Below are positions 1 to 6,702 of a stretch of DNA of 7,008 nt, piece by piece. How positions within the stretch are numbered: position 1 is the first letter of the stretch; every line of letters begins with the position of its first letter. The position numbers and the translations under genes were made by a program. Below the pieces are notes generated by a model. It was not told where the DNA came from and ran no database searches. It was given only the letters and a program-made list of their open reading frames with translations. Source of the DNA: an uncultured beta proteobacterium (GTDB lineage: Bacteria; Pseudomonadota; Gammaproteobacteria; Burkholderiales; Rhodocyclaceae); NCBI GenBank assembly GCA_903916205.1, contig CAIWVX010000269.1, positions 1 to 7,008 of the forward strand, read 5' to 3'.

Positions 1-636
1 ACCATCTACTCCCGCTGCCTGGAATTGGGAATCGACATCACGCGGGAACCCATTCCGGTGGTCCCCGCAGCGCATTACACCTGTGGCGGCGTGGTGACTG
101 ACCGGAAAGCTCGCACAAACATTCCCGGCCTCTATGTGGCTGGCGAAGCTTCCTGCACCGGCTTGCATGGGGCCAACCGTCTAGCCAGCAACTCGCTACT
201 CGAATGCCTCGTATATGCCGAAGCATCTGCAAATGACATCCTTCAGCAGCCGAAAATAACTATGCCCAAGCTTCCCGAATGGGATGCCAGTCGGGTTATT
301 GATCCCGATGAAGAAATTGTCATTTCCCATAATTGGGATGAATTACGTCGCTTCATGTGGGACTATGTAGGCATTGTGCGCACAACGAAGCGACTGCAAC
401 GTGCGCAACACCGGATTCGACTATTGACGCGGGAAATCAACGAGTACTATGCAAATTTTCGCGTAAGCCACGACTTAATCGAGCTACGAAATTTGGTCGT
501 AACCGCTGATTTGATCGTTCGATGCGCGTTGCAACGACGTGAAAGTCGTGGCCTACACTTTAGTCGTGACTATCCTGAGATATTGCCAAAAGCACGCAAT
601 ACTTTGCTTAGAGGACTTTCTCGGCGCGTGGACTAG
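1..636 (+). CDS. nadB: L-aspartate oxidase NadB, C-terminal part (5' end outside window)
   Basis: FAD-dependent, cytoplasmic; oxidises L-aspartate to iminoaspartate, the first step of de novo NAD synthesis. The frame is open from base 1, so the gene starts upstream; the TTG at 25 is internal. The visible 211 residues correspond roughly to E. coli residues 327 to the end (my alignment by eye). The conserved PAAHYTCGG (His at visible residue 25) and [15 protein letters not shown] (Arg at visible residue 60) are present. Their 35-residue spacing equals that of E. coli His351 and Arg386, both active-site residues. The C-terminal helical domain follows, ending with the family motif [12 protein letters not shown]. 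The reading frame is intact to TAG at 634-636. The 3' end runs 29 bp into the convergent ygfX gene, with no intergenic terminator between them. In related bacteria nadB often lies divergent from rpoE, so rpoE may be to the left; that is inference. Confidence 0.96.
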   Translation, partial: TIYSRCLELGIDITREPIPVVPAAHYTCGGVVTDRKARTNIPGLYVAGEASCTGLHGANRLASNSLLECLVYAEASANDILQQPKITMPKLPEWDASRVIDPDEEIVISHNWDELRRFMWDYVGIVRTTKRLQRAQHRIRLLTREINEYYANFRVSHDLIELRNLVVTADLIVRCALQRRESRGLHFSRDYPEILPKARNTLLRGLSRRVD

Positions 637-1048
637 TCGAGTGCCAACGCAACCAGAGCCTAAGTGTACGAAACTCATTGGCTGACATTTGGTCAGGTAA
701 AAGGGTCAGACGGCTTACCTTCTTACCGACACCAAAGCTCAAGCGCAACACAATCAGGCGACTAAAAACCGTACAGCCAGGCAAGAGTATGGCCTCATGC
801 TGATTACCATCAGACAGACAACACTCTAAGCGATCAAGTACAGGCAGTCGAAGACCAACGATGCTAGGGAAACGTATGGCGTGTATGGAATAACTGGCGG
901 AGAATCCAACTAACAAAATTAAAACAAGTCGGATCAACAAATACCACGGAACGACAAGCAAGCAAGCTATGGCTAGGAGATGAAACAGAACAAGAAAAAC
1001 TACGAGAAGACGGGAGCGATGCAGTTCAATGGAAACAGGGAACCGCAC
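608..1048 (-). CDS. ygfX: YgfX/CptA-family small inner-membrane protein
   Basis: A 146-residue protein with two closely spaced hydrophobic segments (about residues 14-33 and 36-54) separated by a Pro-Trp turn, then a soluble beta-rich domain. It ends with [20 protein letters not shown], which matches the YgfX (DUF1434) C-terminal pattern; the N-terminal '[10 protein letters not shown]' also fits. E. coli YgfX is about 135 residues and was reported as the toxin of a YgfX-YgfY pair acting on FtsZ/MreB; YgfY is now better known as the flavinylation factor SdhE. No SdhE gene is seen here. The start is GTG at 1046-1048, 13 nt after the fabF stop, with only a weak AGAG upstream, so translation may be coupled to fabF. 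Its 3' end overlaps nadB convergently by 29 bp. The family call rests on layout and motifs, since sequence conservation in this family is low; the function is not settled. Confidence 0.78.
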   Translation of the reverse strand: MRFPVSIELHRSRLLVVFLVLFHLLAIACLLVVPWYLLIRLVLILLVGFSASYSIHAIRFPSIVGLRLPVLDRLECCLSDGNQHEAILLPGCTVFSRLIVLRLSFGVGKKVSRLTLLPDQMSANEFRTLRLWLRWHSTSPRAEKVL

Positions 1049-1061
1049 CGCTCTAACTCGG

Positions 1062-2300
1062 CTATACCCGCCTTAAGACAACCGTCGCATTGGTACCACC
1101 AAAGCCAAACGAGTTGGAAATTGCCACATCAATGTTCATCTGACGCGCCTCGTTAGCACAGTAATCAAGATCACACGCCTCATCCTGATTGAAAATATTA
1201 ATCGTCGGAGGGGAAACTTGATTGTAAATAGCCAAAGCCGAGAAAACAGCCTCAATACCTCCCGCCGCACCCAGAAGGTGTCCCGTCATCGACTTGGTGG
1301 AATTTACCACTAGTTTTTTAGCGTGATCACCAAAAGCGCGTTTAACAGCCACCGTTTCAGCCTTGTCACCAAGCGGGGTTGAGGTGCCGTGAGCATTGAG
1401 ATAGTTAACTTCGTTGAGATTAACTCCGGAATTTCGTAGCGCATTGGTCATACAACGAGCTGCGCCTTCTCCATCATCACAGGGTGCCGTCATGTGATTG
1501 GCGTCAGCACTCATGCCGAAGCCAGCAACTTCGGCGTAAATTCGTGCGCCACGCGCTTTGGCGTGCTCATATTCCTCAAGCACCATGACGCCAGCGCCTT
1601 CACTGAGGACAAAACCATCACGATCTTTGTCCCATGGACGACTTGCTGTTTTTGGATCGTCATTGCGCGTGGACAGTGCTCGTGCAGCGCAGAATCCGCC
1701 AAGGCCGAGAGGCGATACGGTACATTCGGCACCACCGGTAATCATGACATCGGCGTCACCGTATTCAATCAGGCGCGCGGCATCACCAATACTATGAGTG
1801 CCCGTCGAACAGGCACTAACCAACGCAATATTCGGCCCCTTATAACCATAAAGGATCGACAAATTGCCTGAAATCATGTTGATGATCGATCCGGGGACAA
1901 AGAACGGAGATATTTTCCGAACCCCAGACACATTAAATTCGTCACGGGTCGTTTCGATCATCGGCAAGCCACCGATGCCTGAGCCGATAGACACGCCAAT
2001 ACGATCGGCATCGACCGGATGCGCTTCAAGCCCTGCGTCCTTGATGGCATCAATACCTGCCGCCATGCCGTAATGGATAAAAATATCCATACGCCGTGCA
2101 TCCTTGGCGGGAATGTACTGACCGATGTCGAAGTTTTTAACTTCTCCAGCAATCTGTACAGGAAATGAAGAAACATCGAAACGGGTGATCCGGTCAATTC
2201 CAGAACGTCCGGCAAGAATGTTTTGCCAGGCTTGTTCGACGGTATTTCCGACCGGTGAAATGACTCCAAGGCCGGTGATGACAACTCTGCGACGTGCCAA
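1062..2300 (-). CDS. fabF: 3-oxoacyl-[acyl-carrier-protein] synthase II (KAS II)
   Basis: Cytoplasmic elongating condensing enzyme: it joins acyl-enzyme with malonyl-ACP to give 3-oxoacyl-ACP and CO2. The 412-residue length is usual. The thiolase-fold Cys-His-His set is complete: Cys164 in SACSTGTHSIGD, His304 in NAHGTSTPLGD and His341 in STKSMTGHLLGAAGG, with Lys336 in the same motif. The C-terminal NSFGFGGTNA (396-405) carries the gatekeeper Phe. The start is TTG at 2298-2300. An in-frame TAA lies four codons upstream, and N-terminal RRVVITGLGVISPVG is needed for the fold, so no other start is plausible. A GGAG lies 6 nt before it. It is separated from acpP by 106 nt containing a long stem-loop and followed after 13 nt by ygfX. 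FabB would be an alternative, but the length and sequence pattern fit FabF. Confidence 0.97.
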   Translation of the reverse strand: MARRRVVITGLGVISPVGNTVEQAWQNILAGRSGIDRITRFDVSSFPVQIAGEVKNFDIGQYIPAKDARRMDIFIHYGMAAGIDAIKDAGLEAHPVDADRIGVSIGSGIGGLPMIETTRDEFNVSGVRKISPFFVPGSIINMISGNLSILYGYKGPNIALVSACSTGTHSIGDAARLIEYGDADVMITGGAECTVSPLGLGGFCAARALSTRNDDPKTASRPWDKDRDGFVLSEGAGVMVLEEYEHAKARGARIYAEVAGFGMSADANHMTAPCDDGEGAARCMTNALRNSGVNLNEVNYLNAHGTSTPLGDKAETVAVKRAFGDHAKKLVVNSTKSMTGHLLGAAGGIEAVFSALAIYNQVSPPTINIFNQDEACDLDYCANEARQMNIDVAISNSFGFGGTNATVVLRRV

Positions 2301-2306
2301 ATTATT

Positions 2307-2310
2307 CTCC
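2307..2310 (-). promoter_or_regulatory. Ribosome binding site of fabF
   Basis: GGAG on the minus strand, 6 nt before the TTG start at 2300. It supports the non-ATG start, because an in-frame stop (TAA, 2313-2315) just upstream excludes any earlier codon. Confidence 0.75.
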
Positions 2311-2345
2311 GGTTAACAGGAAAAATTCTGATTTAAATAATTTAT

Positions 2346-2400
2346 TTCGGAAACCACTGGCTGTACACGGTTTACTGACCGCGTACAGCCAATTCCCGAA
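2346..2400 (-). promoter_or_regulatory. Long stem-loop in the acpP-fabF spacer
   Basis: On the minus-strand RNA, bases 2378-2391 pair with 2358-2371 around a 6-nt loop (CAGUAA, 2372-2377). This gives 14 bp with one G-U wobble (2382/2367). After a 3-nt bulge (2355-2357), the outer bases 2392-2400 pair with 2346-2354 (9 bp, including two G-U pairs). The structure begins 6 nt after the acpP stop. It is followed by an A/U-rich stretch, but the nearest U run (about 2321-2325) is some 20 nt away, so it is not a classical intrinsic terminator. It more likely protects or processes the 3' end of acpP mRNA, or partly attenuates transcription into fabF. The pairing is seen in the sequence; the role is inferred. 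Confidence 0.7.
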
Positions 2401-2406
2401 TAAGGA

Positions 2407-2643
2407 TTACTTCTGGTGAGTTACGACGTAATCAATGGCTTGCTGAACGCTAGTAATTTTTTCAGCTTCGTCATCTGGAATTTCGCACTCAAATTCTTCT
2501 TCGAGCGCCATGACCAGTTCGACGGTATCCAAAGAATCCGCGCCGAGGTCGTCAACGAACGATGACTCGTTCTTGATGTCCGCTTCATTTACGCCAAGTT
2601 GCTCTGCGACAATTTTTCTAACGCGTTGTTCGATATTATCCAT
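2407..2643 (-). CDS. acpP: Acyl carrier protein
   Basis: Small acidic cytoplasmic protein of 78 residues that carries growing acyl chains on a 4'-phosphopantetheine arm. The attachment site is Ser37 in [12 protein letters not shown], the start of helix II and the docking surface for the Fab enzymes and PlsX. The family tail [20 protein letters not shown] (54-73) is intact; a Cys occurs at position 53. The ATG at 2641-2643 is chosen over an upstream non-ATG codon at 2661: it gives the standard length, and a strong AAGGAG lies 7 nt before it. The gene has its own promoter upstream (-35/-10 at 2717-2689) and a stem-loop downstream. Both fit the very high ACP output relative to the enzymes around it. 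Its neighbours are fabG before and fabF after. Confidence 0.98.
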   Translation of the reverse strand: MDNIEQRVRKIVAEQLGVNEADIKNESSFVDDLGADSLDTVELVMALEEEFECEIPDDEAEKITSVQQAIDYVVTHQK

Positions 2644-2650
2644 CAAAGTA

Positions 2651-2656
2651 CTCCTT
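2651..2656 (-). promoter_or_regulatory. Strong ribosome binding site of acpP
   Basis: AAGGAG on the minus strand, 7 nt before the ATG at 2643. It is the closest match to the anti-Shine-Dalgarno consensus in the window. It overlaps codons of the longer possible reading frame from 2661 and so settles the start at 2643. Confidence 0.85.
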
Positions 2657-2688
2657 CCCAAGGTTCATGTGTGAAACAAAGACACGCT

Positions 2689-2717
2689 ATGTTACCAAAA
2701 TGACCGGAACTTGCCAA
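2689..2717 (-). promoter_or_regulatory. Predicted sigma70 promoter of acpP (extended -10)
   Basis: On the minus strand, TTGGCA (2712-2717; 5 of 6 to TTGACA), a spacer of exactly 17 nt, and TAACAT (2689-2694; 4 of 6 to TATAAT). The -10 is preceded by TGG, the TGn of an extended -10. Transcription would begin near 2682, leaving a leader of about 40 nt before the acpP ATG. It lies in the 119-nt fabG-acpP spacer and would let acpP be transcribed independently of the upstream operon. Prediction only. Confidence 0.65.
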
Positions 2718-2734
2718 ACCAGCAAGCCAACCAG
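2710..2734. repeat. Imperfect tandem repeat and inverted repeat over the acpP -35 box
   Basis: On the plus strand, CTTGCCAAACCAG (2710-2722) is followed directly by CAAGCCAACCAG (2723-2734), two near copies. Within this stretch CTTGC (2710-2714) and GCAAG (2722-2726) form a perfect 5-bp inverted repeat with a 7-nt centre that covers the predicted -35 hexamer. The position suits a repressor or activator site, but no known regulator consensus is recognised. Confidence 0.35.
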
Positions 2735-2762
2735 TCCTATCGCCTGCTACGCCTTGTGGGCG

Positions 2763-3506
2763 TTAATCCATATACATCCCGCCATTAACATGAATTGTCG
2801 CTCCAGATATGTAAGCGGCATCGGGTGATGCAAGGAAACCTACTGCCGCAGCAACATCTTCGGGAGAACCCAGTCTTGCCAGAGGAATTCCTGATGCCAA
2901 TACGGTACGTTGTTTTTCATCTAGGGCTTTGGTCATGCTGGTATCAATAAAACCAGGGGCTACGCAATTAACCGTGATATTACGGCTACCCAACTCACGC
3001 GCCAAAGAACGCGACAAACCACTCACTCCAGCTTTGGATGCACAATAATTAGCTTGACCGGCATTGCCGGCATGTCCAACAACCGACGTAATATTGATGA
3101 TGCGGCCAGCACGAGCCTTCATCATTCCACGCATCACGGCTCTTGACATACGGAACACAGACTTGAGATTGGTGTCGATCACCGCATCCCATTCTTCGTC
3201 CTTCATACGCATGGTCAAATTGTCACGGGTAATCCCGGCATTGTTGACCAGCACATAAATGGCCCCGAATTCGTTCTCAATCTGGGCAACGCCCTCTACG
3301 ATCTGGGCATCATCCCGCACGTCGATAATAACCCCGCGCCCTGGAGCTCCGACCTCGGCCAAACTGGCGTTAATACTGTCAACACCTTTTTGGTTAATGT
3401 CGGTGCCAATAACCGTTGCTCCCCGACGAGCAAGCACGAGAGCAATAGCGGCACCAATGCCTTGACCAGCACCAGTAACAAGAGCAACTTGACCTTTTAG
3501 CGACAT
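2763..3506 (-). CDS. fabG: 3-oxoacyl-[acyl-carrier-protein] reductase
   Basis: Cytoplasmic short-chain dehydrogenase/reductase that reduces 3-oxoacyl-ACP to (R)-3-hydroxyacyl-ACP. The length is 247 residues, as usual. Visible elements are the Rossmann glycine motif TGAGQGIG (11-18), NNAG (88-91), Asn113, and the catalytic Ser141, Tyr154 and Lys158 in SVVGHAGNAGQANYCASK. The C-terminal HVNGGMYMD is the FabG signature end. Odd points: residue 15 is Gln where E. coli FabG has Arg, and residue 36 at the end of beta-2 is Asp (GTDIN) where E. coli has Ala. Both lean toward NADH rather than NADPH. The ATG is at 3504-3506 with GGAG 6 nt upstream, inside the end of fabD (10-bp overlap), suggesting translational coupling. 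It is followed by a 119-nt spacer and acpP. The position between fabD and acpP supports a true FabG rather than another SDR. Confidence 0.97.
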   Translation of the reverse strand: MSLKGQVALVTGAGQGIGAAIALVLARRGATVIGTDINQKGVDSINASLAEVGAPGRGVIIDVRDDAQIVEGVAQIENEFGAIYVLVNNAGITRDNLTMRMKDEEWDAVIDTNLKSVFRMSRAVMRGMMKARAGRIINITSVVGHAGNAGQANYCASKAGVSGLSRSLARELGSRNITVNCVAPGFIDTSMTKALDEKQRTVLASGIPLARLGSPEDVAAAVGFLASPDAAYISGATIHVNGGMYMD

Positions 3507-4447
3507 GAATTACTCCAGACGATATGAGTTTCGATTGAAGCGGCATCGGCTAAAGCCACTCCCGTTAGACTGTCAACACAACGTTTAGTTAAACCGGCCA
3601 ATACCTTACCTGGGCCACACTCAGCCACAGTAATAACATCCATCGTGGCAATTTTCTGCATTGTTTCAACCCAGCGTACCGGTGAAAACGCCTGACGAAC
3701 CAAAGCATCCTTGATGCGCTGTGGATCGGTCTCAATAGCCACATCGACATTATTGATAACAGGAATTTTGGGAACGGAAAATTCAAGCTCTGCTAAACGA
3801 GCACCCAATTTTACCGCAGCAGGCCGAATCAAAGAAGAGTGAAAAGGTGCAGACACCGGAAGAATGACGGCACGCTTAGCGCCTCGCGCTTTACAGCCTT
3901 CACAAGCCAGCTCAACAGCCGCTTTACTCCCCGCAATAACCGTTTGACCCGGGCCATTAAAATTAACGGGTTCAACGACAGCACCATGACCAATCGCTGC
4001 AACAGCTTCGGCACAGGCTTCAAGAATTTTTTCATCATCAAGATTAAGAATGGCCGCCATGGCCCCCGTGCCAACCGGAACAGCTTCTTGCATGGCGCTT
4101 GCGCGCAAGCGAACCAGCGGAACGGCATCTTTGAACGCGATAACGCCAGCCGCAACCAGCGCAGAATACTCGCCAAGGCTGTGACCGGCTACGACAGCAG
4201 GCAATCGGCCACCTTTATCAAGCCACAAACGGTAGGTGGCCACGCCAGCGGTCAGCATCAAAGGCTGGGTATTCACTGTTTGAGATAGTAATTCTGCGGG
4301 GCCTTCGGCAACCAATTGCCAAAGGTCTTGACCCAGTGTTGCCGAGGCTTCGTCGAATGTCGCACGAATCACCGGTGAATCACCGTAAGCCGCCATCATT
4401 CCAACAGATTGGGATCCCTGACCGGGAAAAACAAAAGCGAATGGCAT
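3497..4447 (-). CDS. fabD: Malonyl-CoA:ACP transacylase (MCAT)
   Basis: Transfers malonyl from CoA to the ACP arm, supplying the extender for FabH and FabF; cytoplasmic. It has 316 residues against about 309 in E. coli. Visible motifs are the oxyanion-loop FPGQGSQ (7-13), the nucleophile Ser90 in AGHSLGEYSAL, Arg115 in VRLRASAMQ (binds the malonyl carboxylate), VNFNGPGQTVIAG (161-173), catalytic His203 in PVSAPFHS, and Gln252 in RQAFSPVRW. The ATG is at 4445-4447 with AAGGAT 5 nt upstream; this ribosome site contains the fabH stop codon. The last dozen residues (THIVWSNSCR region) look unlike a conserved FabD end. They are encoded partly over the fabG ribosome site and start codon, so the tail seems to have drifted into the overlap with fabG. 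Confidence 0.97.
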   Translation of the reverse strand: MPFAFVFPGQGSQSVGMMAAYGDSPVIRATFDEASATLGQDLWQLVAEGPAELLSQTVNTQPLMLTAGVATYRLWLDKGGRLPAVVAGHSLGEYSALVAAGVIAFKDAVPLVRLRASAMQEAVPVGTGAMAAILNLDDEKILEACAEAVAAIGHGAVVEPVNFNGPGQTVIAGSKAAVELACEGCKARGAKRAVILPVSAPFHSSLIRPAAVKLGARLAELEFSVPKIPVINNVDVAIETDPQRIKDALVRQAFSPVRWVETMQKIATMDVITVAECGPGKVLAGLTKRCVDSLTGVALADAASIETHIVWSNSCR

Positions 4448-4457
4448 AAGTTATCCT

Positions 4458-5417
4458 TTAATATTCGATTAAGGCAGCGCCCCAAGTAAACCCGCCACCA
4501 ACACCTTCGAGCAGAATTTTTTGTCCTCGCTGAATACGCCCATCACGAACCGCCACATCGAGCGCCAACGGAATAGAGGCGGCTGAAGTATTTCCATGAC
4601 TATCAAGCGTAACAATGACCTTATCAACGCTAAGTCCCAGCTTTTTACTGGTGGATTCGATGATTCGGATATTGGCCTGGTGAGGTACTAGCCAGTCGAT
4701 ATCGCCAGTAGAAATACCGGAAATTGCACAACATTCGTGCGCCAACTCTGACAGAACTCGAACAGCAAATTTGAATACGGCTTGGCCGTCCATGCGCAAG
4801 AATGGATCGCCAACTACTTTGCCGCCACAAATACTGCCGGGCACCGAGAGAATCTTGTGCTGAGAACCATCCGCATGGGCAACAGAGGCCAAGATTCCGG
4901 GAGCTTCTGACGCTTCAAGAATCACGGCACCGGCACCATCGCCGAACAAAACACAGGTGGCGCGATCTTCCCAGTCAAGAATTCGTGAAAACACTTCGGC
5001 ACCCACAACCAACGCTTTCTTGCTAGCACCTGTACGAATATATTTTTCTGCGATATTAAGCGCGTATACAAAACCGCTACAAACAGCCTGCACATCAAAC
5101 GCCATCGCCCCTTTGTTACCGAGCTTTGACTGCAACAAGCACGCCGTACTGGGGAAAATAAAATCGGGGGTCGAGGTGGCGACAATGATTAGATCAATCT
5201 CACTTACGTCAATGTCGGCCGAAGCAATCGCCTTACGGCTGGCTTCAAGAGCCAGATCACTGGATGTGCAGCCGACCTCCGCAAGATGACGCGCCTTTAT
5301 ACCCGTACGACTGACGATCCACTCGTCATTGGTATCAATGCCACGTTGGATTAGATCGCTATTAGTGACAGGGTTTCCCGGCAAATAGCTGCCGACGCCT
5401 GCGATACGAGTAAACAT
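4458..5417 (-). CDS. fabH: 3-oxoacyl-[acyl-carrier-protein] synthase III (KAS III)
   Basis: Condenses acetyl-CoA with malonyl-ACP to start each fatty acid; cytoplasmic and a usual control point of the pathway. It has 319 residues (E. coli 317). The Cys-His-Asn triad is complete: Cys113 in [12 protein letters not shown], His246 in VPHQANIRI and Asn276 in [12 protein letters not shown]. The N-terminal [13 protein letters not shown] and [13 protein letters not shown] and the C-terminal [17 protein letters not shown] are typical of FabH. The ATG is at 5415-5417, one nucleotide after the plsX stop; an AGGAGA lies inside the plsX 3' end about 10 nt before the start. The gap to fabD is 10 nt. Tight spacing shows one transcript with plsX and fabD and probable translational coupling. 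No unusual residue was noticed. Confidence 0.98.
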   Translation of the reverse strand: MFTRIAGVGSYLPGNPVTNSDLIQRGIDTNDEWIVSRTGIKARHLAEVGCTSSDLALEASRKAIASADIDVSEIDLIIVATSTPDFIFPSTACLLQSKLGNKGAMAFDVQAVCSGFVYALNIAEKYIRTGASKKALVVGAEVFSRILDWEDRATCVLFGDGAGAVILEASEAPGILASVAHADGSQHKILSVPGSICGGKVVGDPFLRMDGQAVFKFAVRVLSELAHECCAISGISTGDIDWLVPHQANIRIIESTSKKLGLSVDKVIVTLDSHGNTSAASIPLALDVAVRDGRIQRGQKILLEGVGGGFTWGAALIEY

Positions 5418-5418
5418 A

Positions 5419-6432
5419 TTATGCTGTCTCCTGAATCGGTTGTTGCTGAGCTACGCGCTCGGTAATACGGGATAAAACACCGCTTCTTACGATTTCACCG
5501 GCTCGACCAATCGCATTGCCAAACGAAAAAACGTCTGCTGAGCCGTGGCTCTTGACAACAATGCCTTTTAAACCGAGTAGGCTTGCACCGTTATAACGCC
5601 GATGATCAACACGACGCTTAAAATTTTTCAATACGGGAAGGGCAAACAATGCGGCAAACTTGGTCAGTATATTGCGACCGAATTCCTGACGCAAAAAAGT
5701 TGCCAGCATTTGCGCCAAACCTTCTGAAGCCTTCAGTGCCACATTACCAACAAATCCGTCACAAACAATGACTTCTGCTTCGCCTTTATAAAGGCCATCA
5801 CCTTCAATATTACCGACGAAATTCAAGCCTGAATTTTTCAAGAGTTCGGCAGCGCGTTTAACGACCTCATTGCCTTTGATGTCTTCTTCACCGATATTAA
5901 GAATGCCAACGGTCGGACGATCTCTATGTTCAATAGCGGCAACTAGGGAGGCTCCCATAATGCCAAACTGCAGCAGATGCTCCGGCGAGCAGTCAACATT
6001 TGCCCCTAAATCAAGCACATGAACATGTCCGGTACTTGTCGGTAATACGGCACAAATAGCCGGACGATCAATACCAGGGAGCATCTTGAGCACAAAGCGC
6101 GAAATTGCCATTAAAGCACCGGTATTCCCGGCGGACACACAAGCGTCAGCCTCGCCATTTTTCACGAGCTCGATAGCCAAACGCATTGAGGAATTTTTTT
6201 TGTTACGCAATGCAAGCGCCGGAGATTCATCCATCTCTACGATTTCATTTGCATGACGAACAGAGACCCGCAGACTTTCCTCATTGGCAAGAAAAGGTCT
6301 TATTTTGTCTTCAATACCGACGAGAATAACCCGAGCATCTTCATGCTTACGCACGAAATCCAATGCGGCGGGCACGGTAACCGAAGGGCCGTGGTCACCG
6401 CCCATGCAGTCAATAGCAACTGTAACCGTCAT
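5419..6432 (-). CDS. plsX: Phosphate acyltransferase PlsX
   Basis: Makes acyl-phosphate from acyl-ACP and phosphate, the donor used by PlsY to acylate glycerol-3-phosphate. It is a peripheral membrane enzyme linking Fab products to phospholipid synthesis. It has 337 residues from the chosen start. Motifs are [11 protein letters not shown] (6-16), SAGNTGAL (100-107), LDLGANVDC (140-148), [10 protein letters not shown] (179-188), NIEGDG (208-213), [11 protein letters not shown] (224-234) and [11 protein letters not shown] (280-290). The ATG at 6430-6432 gives [13 protein letters not shown], the usual N terminus. An in-frame TTG three codons upstream (6439-6441) is possible but sits in the arm of a small hairpin. 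Neither start has a clear Shine-Dalgarno sequence, so translation may depend on ribosomes arriving from rpmF 69 nt upstream. One nucleotide separates its stop from fabH. Confidence 0.96.
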   Translation of the reverse strand: MTVTVAIDCMGGDHGPSVTVPAALDFVRKHEDARVILVGIEDKIRPFLANEESLRVSVRHANEIVEMDESPALALRNKKNSSMRLAIELVKNGEADACVSAGNTGALMAISRFVLKMLPGIDRPAICAVLPTSTGHVHVLDLGANVDCSPEHLLQFGIMGASLVAAIEHRDRPTVGILNIGEEDIKGNEVVKRAAELLKNSGLNFVGNIEGDGLYKGEAEVIVCDGFVGNVALKASEGLAQMLATFLRQEFGRNILTKFAALFALPVLKNFKRRVDHRRYNGASLLGLKGIVVKSHGSADVFSFGNAIGRAGEIVRSGVLSRITERVAQQQPIQETA

Positions 6433-6438
6433 CCGGTA

Positions 6439-6459
6439 CAAGCCAAGAGAAAAGGCTTG
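6439..6459 (-). promoter_or_regulatory. Small hairpin in the plsX leader
   Basis: On the minus strand CAAGCC (6454-6459) and GGCTTG (6439-6444) form a perfect 6-bp stem with a 9-nt pyrimidine-rich loop (TTTTCTCTT), ending 6 nt before the plsX ATG. It occupies the place where a ribosome site would be expected and includes the alternative TTG start. It could limit or couple plsX translation. No U run follows, so it is not a terminator. The rest of the 69-nt rpmF-plsX spacer (6433-6501) shows only a second copy of TTTCTCTTG (6470-6478), a short direct repeat. Confidence 0.4.
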
Positions 6460-6501
6460 AAATTCCCCGTCAAGAGAAACTCCACGCCCAATCCTATGGT
6501 T

Positions 6502-6681
6502 TTATTCGCCCGTGCCTTTGGCAACTTTTTTGCCACGGTAATAGCCGGAGGGGCTTACGTGATGACGCAAATGAACTTCGCCCGTGGTTGGTTCAACAGC
6601 CAGCGGCGGGTTGGTGAGGAAATCGTGAGCACGGTGCATGCCCCGCTTGGAAGGTGACTTTTTATTCTGTTGAACGGCCAT
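6502..6681 (-). CDS. rpmF: 50S ribosomal protein L32 (zinc-free type)
   Basis: A 59-residue basic protein of the large ribosomal subunit. It starts [20 protein letters not shown], the near-invariant L32 beginning, continues with [21 protein letters not shown] (32-52), and ends KVAKGTGE. There are no cysteines, so it is the C-minus form lacking the zinc ribbon, as in E. coli. By memory of the family, the [11 protein letters not shown] and AVEPTTGE stretches look betaproteobacterial. The ATG at 6679-6681 has GGAG 6 nt upstream; the sequence from GGAG to ATG (GGAGTAATTTATG) matches the one before fabG except for one base. It sits 21 nt after yceD and 69 nt before plsX, the common yceD-rpmF-plsX order. 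It was found by translating the minus strand directly. Confidence 0.96.
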   Translation of the reverse strand: MAVQQNKKSPSKRGMHRAHDFLTNPPLAVEPTTGEVHLRHHVSPSGYYRGKKVAKGTGE

Positions 6682-6702
6682 AAATTACTCCAAAAATCAA
6701 AT

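Noticed and set aside
534..549. ACGAC-N6-GTCGT inverted repeat near the end of nadB as a terminator
   Set aside because: Inside coding sequence, 5 bp only, no following T run, and nearly 90 bases before the stop.
1494..1871. 125-codon open frame on the plus strand
   Set aside because: Antisense to fabF, which has an intact active site; a chance frame.
2339..2367. Possible fabF promoter on the minus strand: TGTACA, 17 nt, TAAATT
   Set aside because: Each hexamer matches the consensus at only 4 of 6 positions, and the -35 half lies inside the stem-loop arm, so the match is likely incidental to the palindrome and the AT-rich spacer.
2710..2740. FadR-like operator near acpP (ACTGGT half-site)
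   Set aside because: Only one half-site resembles the FadR consensus; the opposing half is missing.
2749..2763. Short hairpin ACGCC-N5-GGCGT at the fabG stop codon, as a terminator
   Set aside because: Only 5 bp, with no U run after it on the minus strand; too weak to call a terminator.
3839..4288. 149-codon open frame on the plus strand
   Set aside because: It lies wholly antisense to fabD, whose motifs are complete; composition is low in recognisable domains and no ribosome site was seen. It is a shadow of the coding strand.
6253..6657. 134-codon open frame on the plus strand
   Set aside because: Antisense to the start of plsX and nearly all of rpmF, both certain genes. No domain recognised.
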